A stretch of DNA of 64,000 nt from Nitrogeniibacter mangrovi (GTDB taxonomy: Bacteria; Pseudomonadota; Gammaproteobacteria; Burkholderiales; Rhodocyclaceae), in contig NZ_CP048836.1 in assembly GCF_010983895.1 (NCBI RefSeq), forward strand, positions 1,054,001-1,118,000, read 5' to 3'. Position numbers and translations under genes: made by a program. Under the pieces are notes generated by a model that saw only the letters and a list, made by a program, of their open reading frames with translations, ran no database searches and was not told where the DNA came from. Position 1 is the stretch's first letter. Each line of letters opens with the position of its first letter. Of this stretch, positions 30,803-40,600 are shown one piece after another.

Positions 30803-33800
30803 ATGAGCGAGGCGCCGCCCCCCCAACCGCATCGACGCGTCCTGCGCGGCCTGATCGCGGTGCTGGCGGCACTCGTGCTGCTGCTGGCCGGCGGCATCGC
30901 CTGGCTCGTCGGCTCGGCGTCGGGACTGGCCCATGGCACGGCCTGGCTGGCGCAGCTTACCCAGGACGGTATCCGGCTCGAAGGCGCCCGAGGGCGTCTG
31001 ATCGGGCCGCTCCAGGTCGATCGCGTGCGCGTGCGTCTCGACACCGTGCATCTCGATGTGGACGGCCTCGAGCTCGACTGGTCGCCTGCCGCGCTGCTGC
31101 GTGGCCAGCTCGCCGTCGATGCGCTTGCAGCCCGCCGCGTCGCCATCGCCACCCCGCCCGGAGACGGGACGCCGGCCCGGGCGCCCGCTGGCGTCACCCT
31201 GCCGCTGGCGATCCGGCTCGAGCGGTTCAGCCTCGGCACGCTGGCGCTGGCGCCGTTTCCCCTCGCGGACGGCGGCGGACGGGTGCTCGTCTCGGCGCTG
31301 AGCGGCCGCATCGAGGCCGGGGCGGACCGCGTGCATGCCGTCGTCGACACCGTGCAGACCCCCTGGGGCAGCGGTGGCGCCGATCTCACCCTGCACACCC
31401 TCGCCCCCATGCAGGTGGACGGCCAGGCGCGCTGGCGCACCGCGCTGCTCGGCCCCGAGGTGAGCGCCGAGGCGACGCTGGGCGGCGTGCTCGAGGCCAT
31501 CGAGATGACGGCGAAGGCCGAGGGGGGCGGCGCCCACGTGTCGGTATCGGGCACGCTCACGCCGTTCGCCGAATTGCCGGCGAGTGCGCTGGTGATCGCG
31601 GGCGAGGGCATCGATCCGGCGCGCTGGCGCGACGCTCTGCCCGCCGCCGGCCTGTCGCTCAAGGTGAGCCTGAAACGCGAGGCCGGGCGGCTGGTGGGGC
31701 CGGTGTCGATCGCCAACGCCGCCCCCGGGCGCCTCGACCAGCAGCGTTTGCCGCTTGGCGGGCTCGATGCCGAGCTGGCACTGGCGCCGCAGGCCGTGGC
31801 GCTCGATACGCTGGCGCTGTCGATCCCGCAAGGCGGGCGACTCACCGGCAAGGCGCACTGGTCGGCCGACGCGCCCGCCGGGGCCGAGGTGGCGCTCGAG
31901 GGCGTGAATCTCAAGGCCATCGATGCGCGCCTGCCGGCGACCGCCCTGCGCGGGCCGGTGACACTGGATGCCGACGGCGGCGGCGAGCGGGTGCAGGCGG
32001 CGCTGGCCGACGCCGGGCTCACGCTGGATCTGAAAGCGCGCCACGCCGGCACCCGGGTGGTGATCGAGCAGGCGGATCTCAAGCAGGGCCAGGCGAGTGC
32101 CGCGATCACCGGAACGGTGACGCTCGAGGGCGCCATGCCCTTCGAGGCGCGCGTGCGCACCCGTGCGATCAACCCCCGGGCCTTCTGGGCCGAAGCGCCC
32201 GAGGGCGCGGTGTCGGTCGCGCTCGAGGCCCGCGGTGAGGCGGCCACCCCGCGGGCCGAGGGGCGCTATACGATCGCCGACAGCCGCCTCGCCGGTCAGC
32301 CCTTGAGCGGGACCGGCCAGTTTGCCTGGCACACCGACCGGCTCGCCAAGGCCGACCTGAGCCTCGCGCTGGGGCAGAACCGGCTCACCGCCCAGGGGGC
32401 CTGGGGGGCTCCGGCCGACCGGCTCGACTGGCACCTGGACGCGCCGCAACTGGCGGCGCTGGGGCAGGGTTTCGCCGGCGCGCTCACCCTCGATGGCCAG
32501 CTCACCGGTGGGCGTAGCCGGCCCGTCGGCACGGCGCAGGGTCAGGCGCGTGCGCTGGTGGTGCCCGGAGGTGTGCGCATCGGCCAGGCGAAGCTGTCGG
32601 CCGAACTGGATACCGGCGAGCAGGGGCGATTCGCGGTGGATCTCGAGGCCCGCGCGATTGACGCCGGCCCCCGGGTGCAGCTCACCCGGGTCGATCTCAC
32701 CGCCCGGGGGAGCCGCGGCGAGCACGTGATCGATCTGAGCGTGAAGGCGCCCGAGGACGGGGGCCATGTGCAGCTGCGCGGTGGCCTCGACAAGGGGCAG
32801 ACCTGGCAGGGTCGCCTGAGCGAACTGACCACCACCGGTCGTCTGCCGCTCGCGCTGAGCGCGCCGGTGACGCTGTCGCTGGCGGCCGATCAGGTGCGCA
32901 TCGGCGCCGGCACACTCTCGGCGGGACAGCGCGGGACGATCGCGTTCGCGCCCACCCGGTGGTCGCCCGGTCGGCTGAGCACGTCGGGGCAGGTGAGCGG
33001 GCTCACCCTGGGTCTGGAGACCCGCCCCGACGCGCGCCCCAAGCGGGGCGGCGGCGACCTGGTGCTGGGTGGCAAATGGGATCTGGACTTCGACCAGCAG
33101 GCCCATGGCACGGTGCATCTGTTCCGTGAGTCCGGCGATCTGATCCTGACCGGGGACACGGTGGTGCGCTTCGGTCTCAGCCGCTTCGATGTGCTCGCCT
33201 CGCTGGACGGCCGCCGTCTCGCCCTCGGGGTCGATGCGGCCGGCTCGGCGCTGGGCGAGCTGTCCGGCAGTGCGACCGCGCAGCTCAAGCGCGAAGGCGG
33301 CGTGTGGCAGCTCGACATGCAGGCGCCGCTGCTCGGTTCGGCCGACCTGGACATCCCGTCGATTGCCTGGATCGGGCCGCTGGCCAGCCCGGTGGTGCGC
33401 ACCGACGGACGCCTGAAGGCGGCCTTCTCCCTCAGCGGCACGCCGGCCGATCCGGTCGGTGCCGGGCAGATCAGCGGCCAGGGCCTGTTGCTCGAGCTCG
33501 TCGGCGAAGGCCTGCGCCTGGCCGGCGGCACCCTGGACGCGCGCTTCGATGCCGAACGGCTCGACATCGACACCCTGCGCTTCGTCTCCGAGAGCCGGGT
33601 GCGCCCGCGCGACAGCCGGGTGCCTTACGCGGCGCTGACGCGCACCCCCGGCACCCTGAGCGCGCACGGCAGCCTGCGCCTGGCCGACGGCGAGGGCGGC
33701 CTGGACATCGAGGCCGACCGCCTGCCCCTGTTCCAGCGTGCCGACCGCTGGCTGGCGGTCAGCGGCAAGGGGCGCATGGACACCCGCTGGGAGGCGCCGC

Positions 33801-34693
33801 GCATCGAGGCGAGCGTGGTGGCCGATGGGGGCTATCTGGAATTCGCGCGCACGCCGGCGCCGAGCCTGTCGGGCGACGTCAAGGTGCTCGGCCGCGAAGC
33901 GACGGCGCCGCCCAGCCAGCGCCAGCTCAAGGCGCGCATCGCCATCGACCTGGGGCGGCAGCTGTACCTGTCGGCGCTGGGGCTCGACACCCGCCTGGGC
34001 GGCCAGCTGGTGCTGGTGGCCAACAGCGGCGAACCGTTGCGGGCCACCGGCTCGCTCGAGACGGTGGGCGGCACCTACGAGGGCTACGGGCAGAAGCTGG
34101 TGATCGAGCGCGGCGTGGTCAACTTCCAGGGGCCGCTCGACAACCCCGGGCTCAACGTGGTGGCCCTGCGCAAGGGGCTGGCGGTGGAGGCGGGGGTGTC
34201 GATTGCCGGCACGGTGCGTCGCCCGGTGGTCTCGCTGGTGTCCACGCCCGAGGTGCCGGATGCGGAGAAACTCAGCTGGATCGTGCTCGGGCGGGCGCCC
34301 GAGGGCGGCAGCGGTGACGCGGCCTTGCTGTTGCCGGCGGCGCAGGCCCTGCTCGGCGGTCCCGGGGGCGGCATCAGCGATCAGCTGGCCGCCGGCCTGG
34401 GGCTGGACGAGCTGTCCATCGGCCAGGGCGAGCTCAACAGCGTCGGGCGCACGTCCACCAGCTCGGTGGTCGGGGGCGGTTCGGCCGCGCGTGGCGAGGC
34501 CACGGTGAGTGGCCAGGTGCTGTCGGTGGGCAAGCGCCTGTCCGCCGACACCACGCTGTCCTTCGAGCAGAGCCTGTCCGGCGTCGAGCATGTGGTCAAG
34601 CTCACCCACCAGCTCACCCGCCGGCTCGCCGTGATCGGCCGCGCCGGCACCGACAATGCCGTCGATCTGCGCTGGTCCCTGAGCTTTCGCTGA
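30803..34693 (+). CDS. tamB: Translocation and assembly module protein TamB (AsmA-like, DUF490)
   Basis: 1296 aa. One N-terminal transmembrane helix (VLRGLIAVLAALVLLLAGGI, about residues 13-32) anchors a very long periplasmic beta-taco body rich in repeated short strands. The C-terminal DUF490 domain includes RATGSLETVGGTYEGYGQKL, VVNFQGPLDNPGLNVVAL and PEVPDAEKLSWIVLGR, and the protein ends DNAVDLRWSLSFR. TamB-type proteins form a bridge for phospholipid transport or outer-membrane protein assembly. It follows trpC by 15 nt; the usual partner tamA is not adjacent. The length is normal for the family. Confidence 0.92.
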   Translation: MSEAPPPQPHRRVLRGLIAVLAALVLLLAGGIAWLVGSASGLAHGTAWLAQLTQDGIRLEGARGRLIGPLQVDRVRVRLDTVHLDVDGLELDWSPAALLRGQLAVDALAARRVAIATPPGDGTPARAPAGVTLPLAIRLERFSLGTLALAPFPLADGGGRVLVSALSGRIEAGADRVHAVVDTVQTPWGSGGADLTLHTLAPMQVDGQARWRTALLGPEVSAEATLGGVLEAIEMTAKAEGGGAHVSVSGTLTPFAELPASALVIAGEGIDPARWRDALPAAGLSLKVSLKREAGRLVGPVSIANAAPGRLDQQRLPLGGLDAELALAPQAVALDTLALSIPQGGRLTGKAHWSADAPAGAEVALEGVNLKAIDARLPATALRGPVTLDADGGGERVQAALADAGLTLDLKARHAGTRVVIEQADLKQGQASAAITGTVTLEGAMPFEARVRTRAINPRAFWAEAPEGAVSVALEARGEAATPRAEGRYTIADSRLAGQPLSGTGQFAWHTDRLAKADLSLALGQNRLTAQGAWGAPADRLDWHLDAPQLAALGQGFAGALTLDGQLTGGRSRPVGTAQGQARALVVPGGVRIGQAKLSAELDTGEQGRFAVDLEARAIDAGPRVQLTRVDLTARGSRGEHVIDLSVKAPEDGGHVQLRGGLDKGQTWQGRLSELTTTGRLPLALSAPVTLSLAADQVRIGAGTLSAGQRGTIAFAPTRWSPGRLSTSGQVSGLTLGLETRPDARPKRGGGDLVLGGKWDLDFDQQAHGTVHLFRESGDLILTGDTVVRFGLSRFDVLASLDGRRLALGVDAAGSALGELSGSATAQLKREGGVWQLDMQAPLLGSADLDIPSIAWIGPLASPVVRTDGRLKAAFSLSGTPADPVGAGQISGQGLLLELVGEGLRLAGGTLDARFDAERLDIDTLRFVSESRVRPRDSRVPYAALTRTPGTLSAHGSLRLADGEGGLDIEADRLPLFQRADRWLAVSGKGRMDTRWEAPRIEASVVADGGYLEFARTPAPSLSGDVKVLGREATAPPSQRQLKARIAIDLGRQLYLSALGLDTRLGGQLVLVANSGEPLRATGSLETVGGTYEGYGQKLVIERGVVNFQGPLDNPGLNVVALRKGLAVEAGVSIAGTVRRPVVSLVSTPEVPDAEKLSWIVLGRAPEGGSGDAALLLPAAQALLGGPGGGISDQLAAGLGLDELSIGQGELNSVGRTSTSSVVGGGSAARGEATVSGQVLSVGKRLSADTTLSFEQSLSGVEHVVKLTHQLTRRLAVIGRAGTDNAVDLRWSLSFR

Positions 34694-34775
34694 TCGTTCC
34701 GTGGCTTGATCCATATCGTGTTCTCCCGCCGTGCCGGTCGCCGACAATGCGGGTTTTGCAGCGGAGATCGGCCGG

Positions 34776-35525
34776 ATGTCGATTCATGGCGTGCCCGCCG
34801 TCGCACAGGCGGGCTGGATGGTGCAGGCCCTGCGGGCCGGGTGGGCGGATTTTTGTCGCCTGCCCCGGGTCAGCATGGGCTTTGCCGCCGCCTTCCTGGT
34901 CGTCGGCGCGCTCTTGGCGCGGGCTCTGGTGGCGCTGGGGCTGGCGCCGCTGGTGCTGCCGCTGGTCGGCGCCTTCATGCTCTTCGGGCCGGTGACCCTG
35001 TGCGGCTTTCTCGGCGTGCGCGAGGCGCATCGGCGCGGGCACGACACGCCGCCCGGTCTGCCATTGAAGGCCATGGCCGCCGCGCCGCGGCCGGTGTGGG
35101 TGCTCGGGGCCTTCTGCACCTTCATGGCGCTGGTGTGGCTGACCGACGCAGGCACCCTGTACAGCTTCATGGTGGGGCGCTGGCACGATGGCTGGGCGGC
35201 GGCGGTCCCCACCGATGCGGTGGCCTGGCGCTTCCATGCCGGGTCCGGGGTGGCGGGGGGGTTTCTCGCCCTGATCGTGTTCGCGGTGACCGTGCATGGC
35301 ATCCCGCTGGCGGTGCGCGGCGAGGGCACGCTGGTGACCGCGGTGGTCGCCTCGGTGCGGGCCATCGGTCGTGCGCCGCTGGTGCATCTGATGTGGGCGA
35401 TGGTGCTCGCCGTGGCCGTGCTCGGCGCCGTGCTGGTGCCGCCGGCGCTGCTGGTGGTGCTGCCGGTGATGGCCTACGCGAGCGCGCACTGGACCGAGCG
35501 GGTGTTTCCGCCCGTCTCGCGATGA
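34776..35525 (+). CDS. DUF2189-family integral membrane protein
   Basis: About 249 aa from ATG 34776 (GGAG at 34762-34765); a GTG at 34731 in the same frame would add 15 residues. After [16 protein letters not shown] come about six hydrophobic segments ([19 protein letters not shown]-like, [53 protein letters not shown]) and the C-terminal [15 protein letters not shown], which matches the DUF2189 layout. Function unknown. It is a probable single gene between tamB and the FKBP gene. Confidence 0.75.
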   Translation: MSIHGVPAVAQAGWMVQALRAGWADFCRLPRVSMGFAAAFLVVGALLARALVALGLAPLVLPLVGAFMLFGPVTLCGFLGVREAHRRGHDTPPGLPLKAMAAAPRPVWVLGAFCTFMALVWLTDAGTLYSFMVGRWHDGWAAAVPTDAVAWRFHAGSGVAGGFLALIVFAVTVHGIPLAVRGEGTLVTAVVASVRAIGRAPLVHLMWAMVLAVAVLGAVLVPPALLVVLPVMAYASAHWTERVFPPVSR

Positions 35526-35543
35526 TGCGGGGCGTGAAGCCGG

Positions 35544-35573
35544 TACAATGAGCGGCTCAACGCATCAAGGAGG
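35544..35573 (+). promoter_or_regulatory. -10 element and strong RBS of the FKBP gene
   Basis: TACAAT at 35544-35549 is a good -10; no clear -35. A full AAGGAGG (35567-35573) sits 4 nt before ATG 35578 and decides that start over the upstream in-frame ATG at 35548. Confidence 0.5.
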
Positions 35574-35577
35574 CATC

Positions 35578-35925
35578 ATGTCCGAATCCATCACCACCGA
35601 AAGCGGCCTGATCTACGAGGAAATCGAGATCGGCGAGGGCGAGCTGGCCGCCGCCGGCCGTCAGGCCACCGTGCACTACACCGGCTGGCTGACCAATGGC
35701 AGCAAGTTCGATTCGAGCAAGGATCGCAACGATCCCTTCGAGTTCCCGCTCGGCCAGGGCTACGTGATCCGCGGTTGGGACGAAGGCGTGCAGGGCATGA
35801 AGGTGGGCGGCAAGCGCAAGCTCACCATTCCGCCGGAGCTGGGCTACGGTGCCCGTGGCGCCGGTGGCGTGATCCCGCCCAACGCGACCCTGGTGTTCGA
35901 GGTGGAACTGCTCGGCCTGAAGTGA
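35578..35925 (+). CDS. FKBP-type peptidyl-prolyl cis-trans isomerase
   Basis: 115 aa, a bare FKBP domain without signal peptide, so cytoplasmic. Active-site residues are in [60 protein letters not shown] and [16 protein letters not shown]. It catalyses proline isomerisation in protein folding. It stands alone between its own promoter and a strong bidirectional terminator. Confidence 0.95.
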   Translation: MSESITTESGLIYEEIEIGEGELAAAGRQATVHYTGWLTNGSKFDSSKDRNDPFEFPLGQGYVIRGWDEGVQGMKVGGKRKLTIPPELGYGARGAGGVIPPNATLVFEVELLGLK

Positions 35926-35945
35926 GCGGGCGCGGGTTGCATGTG

Positions 35946-35971
35946 AAAAGGCCGCCGTCGGGCGGCCTTTT
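35946..35971. terminator. Bidirectional intrinsic terminator
   Basis: AAAAGGCCGCC, loop GTCG, GGCGGCCTTTT: a perfect 11-bp inverted repeat with A-run and T-run on opposite sides. It serves the FKBP gene on plus and the symporter on minus. Confidence 0.9.
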
Positions 35972-35994
35972 CGTTTGTGCCCGGCGCGAAGCGC

Positions 35995-37356
35995 TCAGGC
36001 CGACGGGTGCGGGTGGGTGATGTTGGCCAGCGCCGCTTCGGCGGCCGGGTCGATGTCGAGTTCGTCGGAGGTGGTGCCGGCTTCGGGGTCGGCAAAGACC
36101 TTCATGTCGATCTTGTTCTCGCTCTTGGCGACGATGGCGGTGACCACGGCGTCGCCGGAGATGTTGACCGCGGTGCGGATCATGTCCATCAAGCGGTCGA
36201 CCCCCAGGATCAGCGCGATCCCTTCGATCGGCAGACCCACCTGGCCGAGCACCATGGTCAGCATGACCAGGCCGACGCCCGGCACCCCGGCGGTGCCGAT
36301 GGAGGCCAGCACCGACATGCCGATCACCGTCAGGTAACCGCTCAGGCCGAGATCGACGCCATAGACGTTGGCCAGGAACACGGTGGCCACGCCCTGCATG
36401 ATCGCGGTGCCGTCCATGTTGATGGTGGCGCCCAGCGGCACGCTGAACGATGCCACGGAGTTGTCGACCCCCATACGCTCGGTGACGCAACGGTAGGTGA
36501 CCGGAATGGTCGCGTTCGAGCTGGCGGTGGAGAAGGCGAAGATCTGTGCCGGCCGGATCTTCTTCATGAACGTGAACGGGTCGAGGCCGGAGAAGGCCTT
36601 GAGGATGATCATCAGGGTCACGAACAGGTGCAGGAACAGGGCGCCGACCAGCGTGCCCACGTAGGCGAGCACCGGGACGAAGAGCTCCGGTCCCTGCTCG
36701 GTGAAGGTCTTGGCGATCAGGCAGAACACGCCGTAGGGCGCGGCGGACATGACGATGCCGACGATCTTCATCATCAGCTCGTTCATGTACTCGCAGGCGC
36801 GCGCGAAGGGCTCGGACATCTCGCCGAGCATCAGCGCCGCCACGGCGAGCACGATCACGTAGAAGATGATCTGCAGCATCTCGCCGTTGGCCAGGGCGGC
36901 GACCGGATTGGTCGGCACGATGTTGGCGAACACCTGCCACACGCTCGGTGCCTCCTTGGCGACGATGCCGCCGGTGTCCACCCCCTCCATGTTGAAGCCC
37001 GCACCGGGCCCGACGAGGGAGGCGATGCCGATGGCCACCGCGATGGCGATGGCGGTGGTGAGCAGGTAGAGCACGAAGGCCTTGCCGCCCACGCGCCCGA
37101 GGATGCGGATGTCGCCGATGCCGAGCACGCCGCAGATGAGCGAGAACACCACCAGCGGCACCACCAGCATCTTCAGGGCGTTGACGAACATCTTGCCGAC
37201 CATGGCGAACAAACCGCCCACGATGTGGGTGTCGATGAAGGCCGAGTCGATCTGGTTGAAGATCAGCCCGACGACCACGCCGGCAACCATGCCGATCATG
37301 ATCTTGGTGGTGAGGGAGGTTTTCTTATCGGCTTTCGCCTGTTCGTCCGTGGCCAT
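35995..37356 (-). CDS. Dicarboxylate/amino acid:cation symporter (DAACS family)
   Basis: 453 aa inner-membrane carrier of the GltP/DctA family. Multiple transmembrane segments are seen from residue 17 on. Family motifs are NALKMLVVPLVVFSLICG, the serine-rich hairpin FSTASSNATIPV (where most members have SSSAT), GATINMDGTA and AGVPGVGLVML. It imports glutamate, aspartate or C4-dicarboxylates with Na+ or H+. The acidic, His-containing C-terminal tail is about 40 residues. RBS AGGAG on the minus strand. It lies downstream of the glutamate dehydrogenase on the same strand, which favours an amino-acid substrate. Confidence 0.93.
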   Translation of the reverse strand: MATDEQAKADKKTSLTTKIMIGMVAGVVVGLIFNQIDSAFIDTHIVGGLFAMVGKMFVNALKMLVVPLVVFSLICGVLGIGDIRILGRVGGKAFVLYLLTTAIAIAVAIGIASLVGPGAGFNMEGVDTGGIVAKEAPSVWQVFANIVPTNPVAALANGEMLQIIFYVIVLAVAALMLGEMSEPFARACEYMNELMMKIVGIVMSAAPYGVFCLIAKTFTEQGPELFVPVLAYVGTLVGALFLHLFVTLMIILKAFSGLDPFTFMKKIRPAQIFAFSTASSNATIPVTYRCVTERMGVDNSVASFSVPLGATINMDGTAIMQGVATVFLANVYGVDLGLSGYLTVIGMSVLASIGTAGVPGVGLVMLTMVLGQVGLPIEGIALILGVDRLMDMIRTAVNISGDAVVTAIVAKSENKIDMKVFADPEAGTTSDELDIDPAAEAALANITHPHPSA

Positions 37357-37650
37357 GGGTCACTCCTGTCGGGTCAAGCATGCGCTGGCGGTGGGGGGCG
37401 GCCAGCGAGGAAGCACCAGTGAGTCGGAACGTGTCGTCCGTGCCGTCTTCGGGCACGCGAGGCGGCATCGCCCGGTCGGCGCGGTGCGCGGTCCGGCCGA
37501 TCGGGTCTGGATGTGCGGCAAGTCGATGTCGCGCCGACGGGGTGTCGGGCGCATTTGTCTGAATATAGGCACAAAGCGAGCCCCGATCCAGAAATGTTGC
37601 GATGCCGCATCCTGGTCGGCCGGGTCGTGTCCGGGCGTGGCATGCTCGCC
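37357..37650 (-). other. Non-coding gap between symporter and glutamate dehydrogenase
   Basis: No convincing gene. On the minus strand there is an AT-richer patch around 37558-37575 containing TATATT, a possible -10 for the symporter, without a clear -35. I see no strong terminator after the dehydrogenase. Confidence 0.4.
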
Positions 37651-40600
37651 TCACGGCTCGGTGGCCGTGGCCGGCACCAGCACGCGCAGTTCGCGCAGCG
37701 CGACCGAGACCATGGCCATGTCGAGGCTGCCGGCGTTCTGCAGTTCGCCGCGCACCTGTTCCCAGCGGCCAAGCTGATAGGCCTGGGTCTCGGCCCATTG
37801 CGCCAGCAGCGCCGCGGCGTCGTCCTCCGGGCGGCCGCCACGGAACACCCCGGCGGTGAGCTCGCGCATGCGGCTGGCCACGTCGTCGAGCATGGCCTTG
37901 CGCGCCATGCCGTGCCAGTGGCTGTCTGCCGGCAGCGCGGCGATCTGGCGCCACAGCCAGTGCAGGTTCAGACGCGCGTCGATGGCCGAATAGATCTGCG
38001 CCACCGTTTCGGTGTCGCGCTCGACCCGGTCCGCCACCTCGACGATGTCCAGGGCGCTGTGCAGGGCGTCCATGCCGGCGGCACGGCGTGCCAGCGACTC
38101 GGGCACGTTGAGCCCGGTCAGGCGTTCGGCCTCGTGCTCCAGATCCTCGAGGTAGGCCGGTGCCAGCAGGTGGGGCAGGTTGCGGGTCAGCTCGCCCACC
38201 CCGGGGCCGAAGCGCCGCAGGGTCACGTCCAGGTCCTGCAGGTGGCTGCGCCGGTGCAGGAACCACAGGGTGCCGTGCATGATCAGCTGCTGGGCGGCGA
38301 TGATCATGCCGGTCTGGGTGGCGTCGGCGACCACGTTGTCGAGGGCCTCGATCTGTTGCCAGAAGTCCACCAGGCCGAACACCTCGCGGGTGGCCATGTA
38401 GGCGCGCACGATGTCCGCCGGCGCGGCGCCCGACTCCTCCTGCACGCGGAACACGAAGCTGGCGCCCACCCGGTTGATCATGCTGTTGATCACGTGGGTG
38501 GCAATGATCTCGCGGCGCAGCGGGTGGGCCAGGATCGGGTCGGCGAAGCGCTCGCGCAGGGGTTTGGGGAAGTAGCGGGTCAGCGCGGTGGCGATGTACG
38601 GGTCCTCGGGCACGTCGGCGTCGAGCACCGCCTCGTACAGTTCCATCTTGCTGTAGGCGAGCAGCACCGCAAGCTCCGGTGCCGCCAGGCCCTGGTTGCG
38701 CGCCTTGCGCTCGGCCAGCTCTTCGTCGAAGGGCAGGAATTCGAGCTTGCGGTTGAGGCGTCCGCTGTTGCCCAGGTGGCGCAGGTAGCGCGCCTGCTTG
38801 TCGAGCAGCTCGGCGGCGCGCGAGCACGACACCGAGATCACCTGACCCTGGAAGTAGTTGTCGCGCAGCACCAGCGCGGCCACCTCGTCGGTCATCTCCT
38901 CGAGCAGGGCATCGCGCTGCTTGGGTGTCATGTCGCCGGCGGTGACCACCGCGTCGAGCAGGATCTTGATGTTCACCTCGTGGTCGGAGCAGGCGACGCC
39001 GCCGGAGTTGTCGATGGCGTCGGTGTAGATCCGGCCGCCCCCGAGGGCGAACTCGATGCGTCCGCGCTGGGTCACGCCCAGGTTGCCGCCTTCGCCCACC
39101 ACCTTGACGCGCAGGTCCGCCGCATCGACGCGGATACCGTCGTTGGCGCGGTCGCCGACCTCGACATTGTTCTCGGCGCTTGCCTTCACATAGGTGCCGA
39201 TGCCGCCGTTGTAGAGCAGGTCGACGGGGGCGAGGAGGATGGCGCGGATGAGTTCGAGCGGCGTGAGCGACTCGCGCTCGATGCCCAGCACCTTGCGCGC
39301 GGCCGGCGGCAGGCTGATGGACTTGGCGCTGCGTGGCCACACCCCGCCGCCCGCGGAGATCAGGGTGCTGTCGTAGTCGGCCCATGAGGAGCGCGGCAGG
39401 GCGAACAGGCGACGGCGTTCCTCGAAGCTCCGGGCCGCGTCCGGGCTGGGGTCGATGAAGATGTGGCGGTGGTCGAAGGCGGCTACCAGGCGGATGTGGG
39501 GCGAGAGCAGCATGCCGTTGCCGAACACGTCGCCGCTCATGTCGCCGATGCCGACCACGGTGAAATCCTCGCTCTGGGTGTCGTGGCCCAGTTCGCGGAA
39601 GTGGCGCTTGACCGACTCCCAGGCCCCGCGCGCGGTGATCCCCATCTTCTTGTGGTCGTAACCGGCCGAGCCGCCCGAGGCGAAGGCGTCGCCGAGCCAG
39701 AAGCCGTATTCGTGCGCCACGGCGTTGGCATGGTCGGAGAAGGTGGCGGTGCCCTTGTCGGCGGCCACCACCAGGTAGGGGTCGTCGCCGTCGCGGCGCA
39801 CCACGTCGGGCGGCGGCACCACCTGGCCGCCGACCCGGTTGTCGGTCAGGTCGAGCATGCCGCGCAGGAAGGTGCGATAGCAGGCGAGCCCCTCGGCCTG
39901 CAGTGCGTCGCGCTCGCCGCCAGCGGGCGGCTGCTTGACCACGAAGCCGCCCTTGGAGCCCACCGGTACGATCACCGTGTTCTTCACCATCTGCGCCTTG
40001 ACCAGGCCGAGCACCTCGGTGCGATAGTCCTCCATGCGGTCCGACCAGCGCAGCCCGCCGCGGGCCACCGAGCCGCCGCGCAGGTGCACGCCCTCCATGC
40101 GCGGGGAGTAGACGAAGATCTCGTAGGCCGGGCGCGGTTCGGGCAGGCCCGGCACGCACGCCGGGTCGAGCTTGAAGGCGATCCAGGACTTGGGTTCGCC
40201 GGCGTCGTCGCGCTGGAAGTAGTTGGTGCGCAGGCTCGCCTCGACGAGCGCGAGGAACTGACGCAGGATGCGGTCCTCGTCGAGGTTGGCGACCGCGTCC
40301 AGTGCGGCCTCGATGCGCTCGACCAGCTGTTGCGCGCGGGCGTCCGAATCGCCGGCGAGCGCCGGATCGAAACGCTGGCGGAACAACGCGATCAGCTGCC
40401 GCACCAGGTCCGGGTAGGCGCTCAGGGTCTGGCCGAGGTAGGTCTGGCTGAAGGCCGAGCCGGCCTGCTTCATGTAGCGCGCGTAGGCCCGCAGCAGCGC
40501 CACCTCGCGCCAGCCGAGCAGGGCACCGGTGACCAGGCGGTTGAAGTTGTCGATTTCGCTCTGCCCGGTCCACAGCCGCCGGAAGGCTTCCTGGAACACG

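Noticed and set aside
28688-34747. A 2019-codon open frame on the minus strand across trpD, trpC and tamB
   Set aside because: Antisense to clear genes. High third-position GC removes stop codons from one antisense frame; the translation is Arg/Gly/His-rich without any domain.
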